DNA of 5,745 bases, taken from positions 1-5,745 of the forward strand of contig JALRDI010000363.1 in the NCBI GenBank assembly GCA_023257035.1, written 5' to 3'. The notes under the pieces were generated by a model. It did not search any database, was not told where the DNA came from, and saw only the letters and a list, made by a program, of their open reading frames with translations. Source of the DNA: Ilumatobacteraceae bacterium (GTDB lineage: Bacteria; Actinomycetota; Acidimicrobiia; Acidimicrobiales; Ilumatobacteraceae). Each line of letters starts with the position of its first letter. Position 1 is the stretch's first letter. A program made the translations under genes and the position numbers. This document shows positions 5,572 to 5,745 of this stretch, one piece after another.

Positions 5572-5745
5572 GTGAACGGGTAGATGCCGATTCCCTCGGC
5601 TTCGAGTGCTTCTGCTGGAGTCAGTGGCGGCAGCAATCCCGGAAGTCTTGCGGCCAACATTGATTTCCCTGCCCCGGGCGGGCCGATCATCAACAGGTTA
5701 TGGCTGCCTGCTGCTGCGATCTCAAGCGCCCTCCTGGCAGTGAAC
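5568..5745 (-). CDS. YifB/ComM-type Mg-chelatase-like ATPase fragment, prematurely ended (5' end off window); possible fusion to PxpA tail
   Basis: The 5' end lies beyond the right edge; 58 codons and a TGA stop (5570-5568) are visible. The first part, FTARRALEIAAAGSHNLLMI, then G-P-P-G-A-G-K-S (Walker A), M-L-A-A-R-L-P-G-L-L-P-P-L, is characteristic of the central ATPase domain of YifB/ComM proteins, which take part in processing DNA during natural transformation. In that family the following P-L-T-x-x-E-A-L-E leads into an I-H-S-V-A-G segment and more than 200 further residues with Walker B and the C-terminal domain. Here the frame instead continues A-E-G-I-G-I-Y-P-F-T and stops. Neither of the other two forward frames restores the missing part. 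The last dozen residues resemble the C-terminus of PxpA (an A-L-E-x-x-G-I-x-x-x-P-F pattern), the usual neighbour of pxpB. I read this as a truncated or fused remnant, unlikely to be an active ATPase. Misassembly is an alternative. Confidence 0.7.
   Translation of the reverse strand, partial: FTARRALEIAAAGSHNLLMIGPPGAGKSMLAARLPGLLPPLTPAEALEAEGIGIYPFT

Noticed and set aside
1..5745. tRNA/rRNA genes, CRISPR repeats, insertion sequences, attachment sites
   Set aside because: Almost all of the window is occupied by recognised coding sequence, and I saw no direct repeats, transposase motifs or cloverleaf-like segments.

Overview
The window looks like a compact piece of an actinobacterial chromosome, or a short contig from one. 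Base composition is moderate (mid-50s % G+C by eye). The best marker is an intact PafA, the Pup ligase of the actinobacterial Pup-proteasome system. A second marker is the order TatB-like, TatC, HelY-type helicase, which in many Actinobacteria lies downstream of pafA. The lower G+C, the missing pafB/pafC and the short proteins would suit an Acidimicrobiia-like or other deep-branching actinobacterium. That placement is inference, not shown by the sequence.

All genes but one read leftward (minus strand). In that transcription order, from right to left: (1) positions 5745-5568, a 5'-incomplete fragment of a YifB/ComM-type Mg-chelatase-like ATPase that stops soon after its Walker A motif and ends in a short tail resembling the C-terminus of PxpA; (2) pxpB and (3) pxpC, two subunits of the prokaryotic 5-oxoprolinase, joined by a 4-nt start/stop overlap; (4) pafA; (5) a signal peptidase I gene (lepB). 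A rightward glycerophosphodiester phosphodiesterase gene (1345-2085) then interrupts the series and meets lepB tail to tail with a 6-bp overlap. Beyond it the leftward series resumes with (6) a TatB-like gene, (7) tatC and (8) the first 45 codons of a DEAD/DEAH helicase running off the left end.

Functionally the window combines protein export (Tat translocase subunits and signal peptidase I), protein turnover (PafA), 5-oxoproline recycling (PxpB/PxpC) and probably phospholipid headgroup recycling (GDPD). Non-coding space is minimal: the largest gaps are about 41 nt (pxpC-pafA and pafA-lepB) and 26 nt (tatB/GDPD, divergent). Translational coupling is likely at the GTGA or ATGA overlaps. Two genes without a usable Shine-Dalgarno sequence (tatB and pafA) have a TANNNT -10-like hexamer 6-7 nt before the start codon, as in leaderless actinobacterial mRNAs.

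I found no RNA gene, CRISPR array, insertion sequence or prophage element, and no clearly new system. The most unusual item is the truncated or fused ORF at the right edge, which looks like the scar of a deletion between comM and pxpA, or an assembly chimera.
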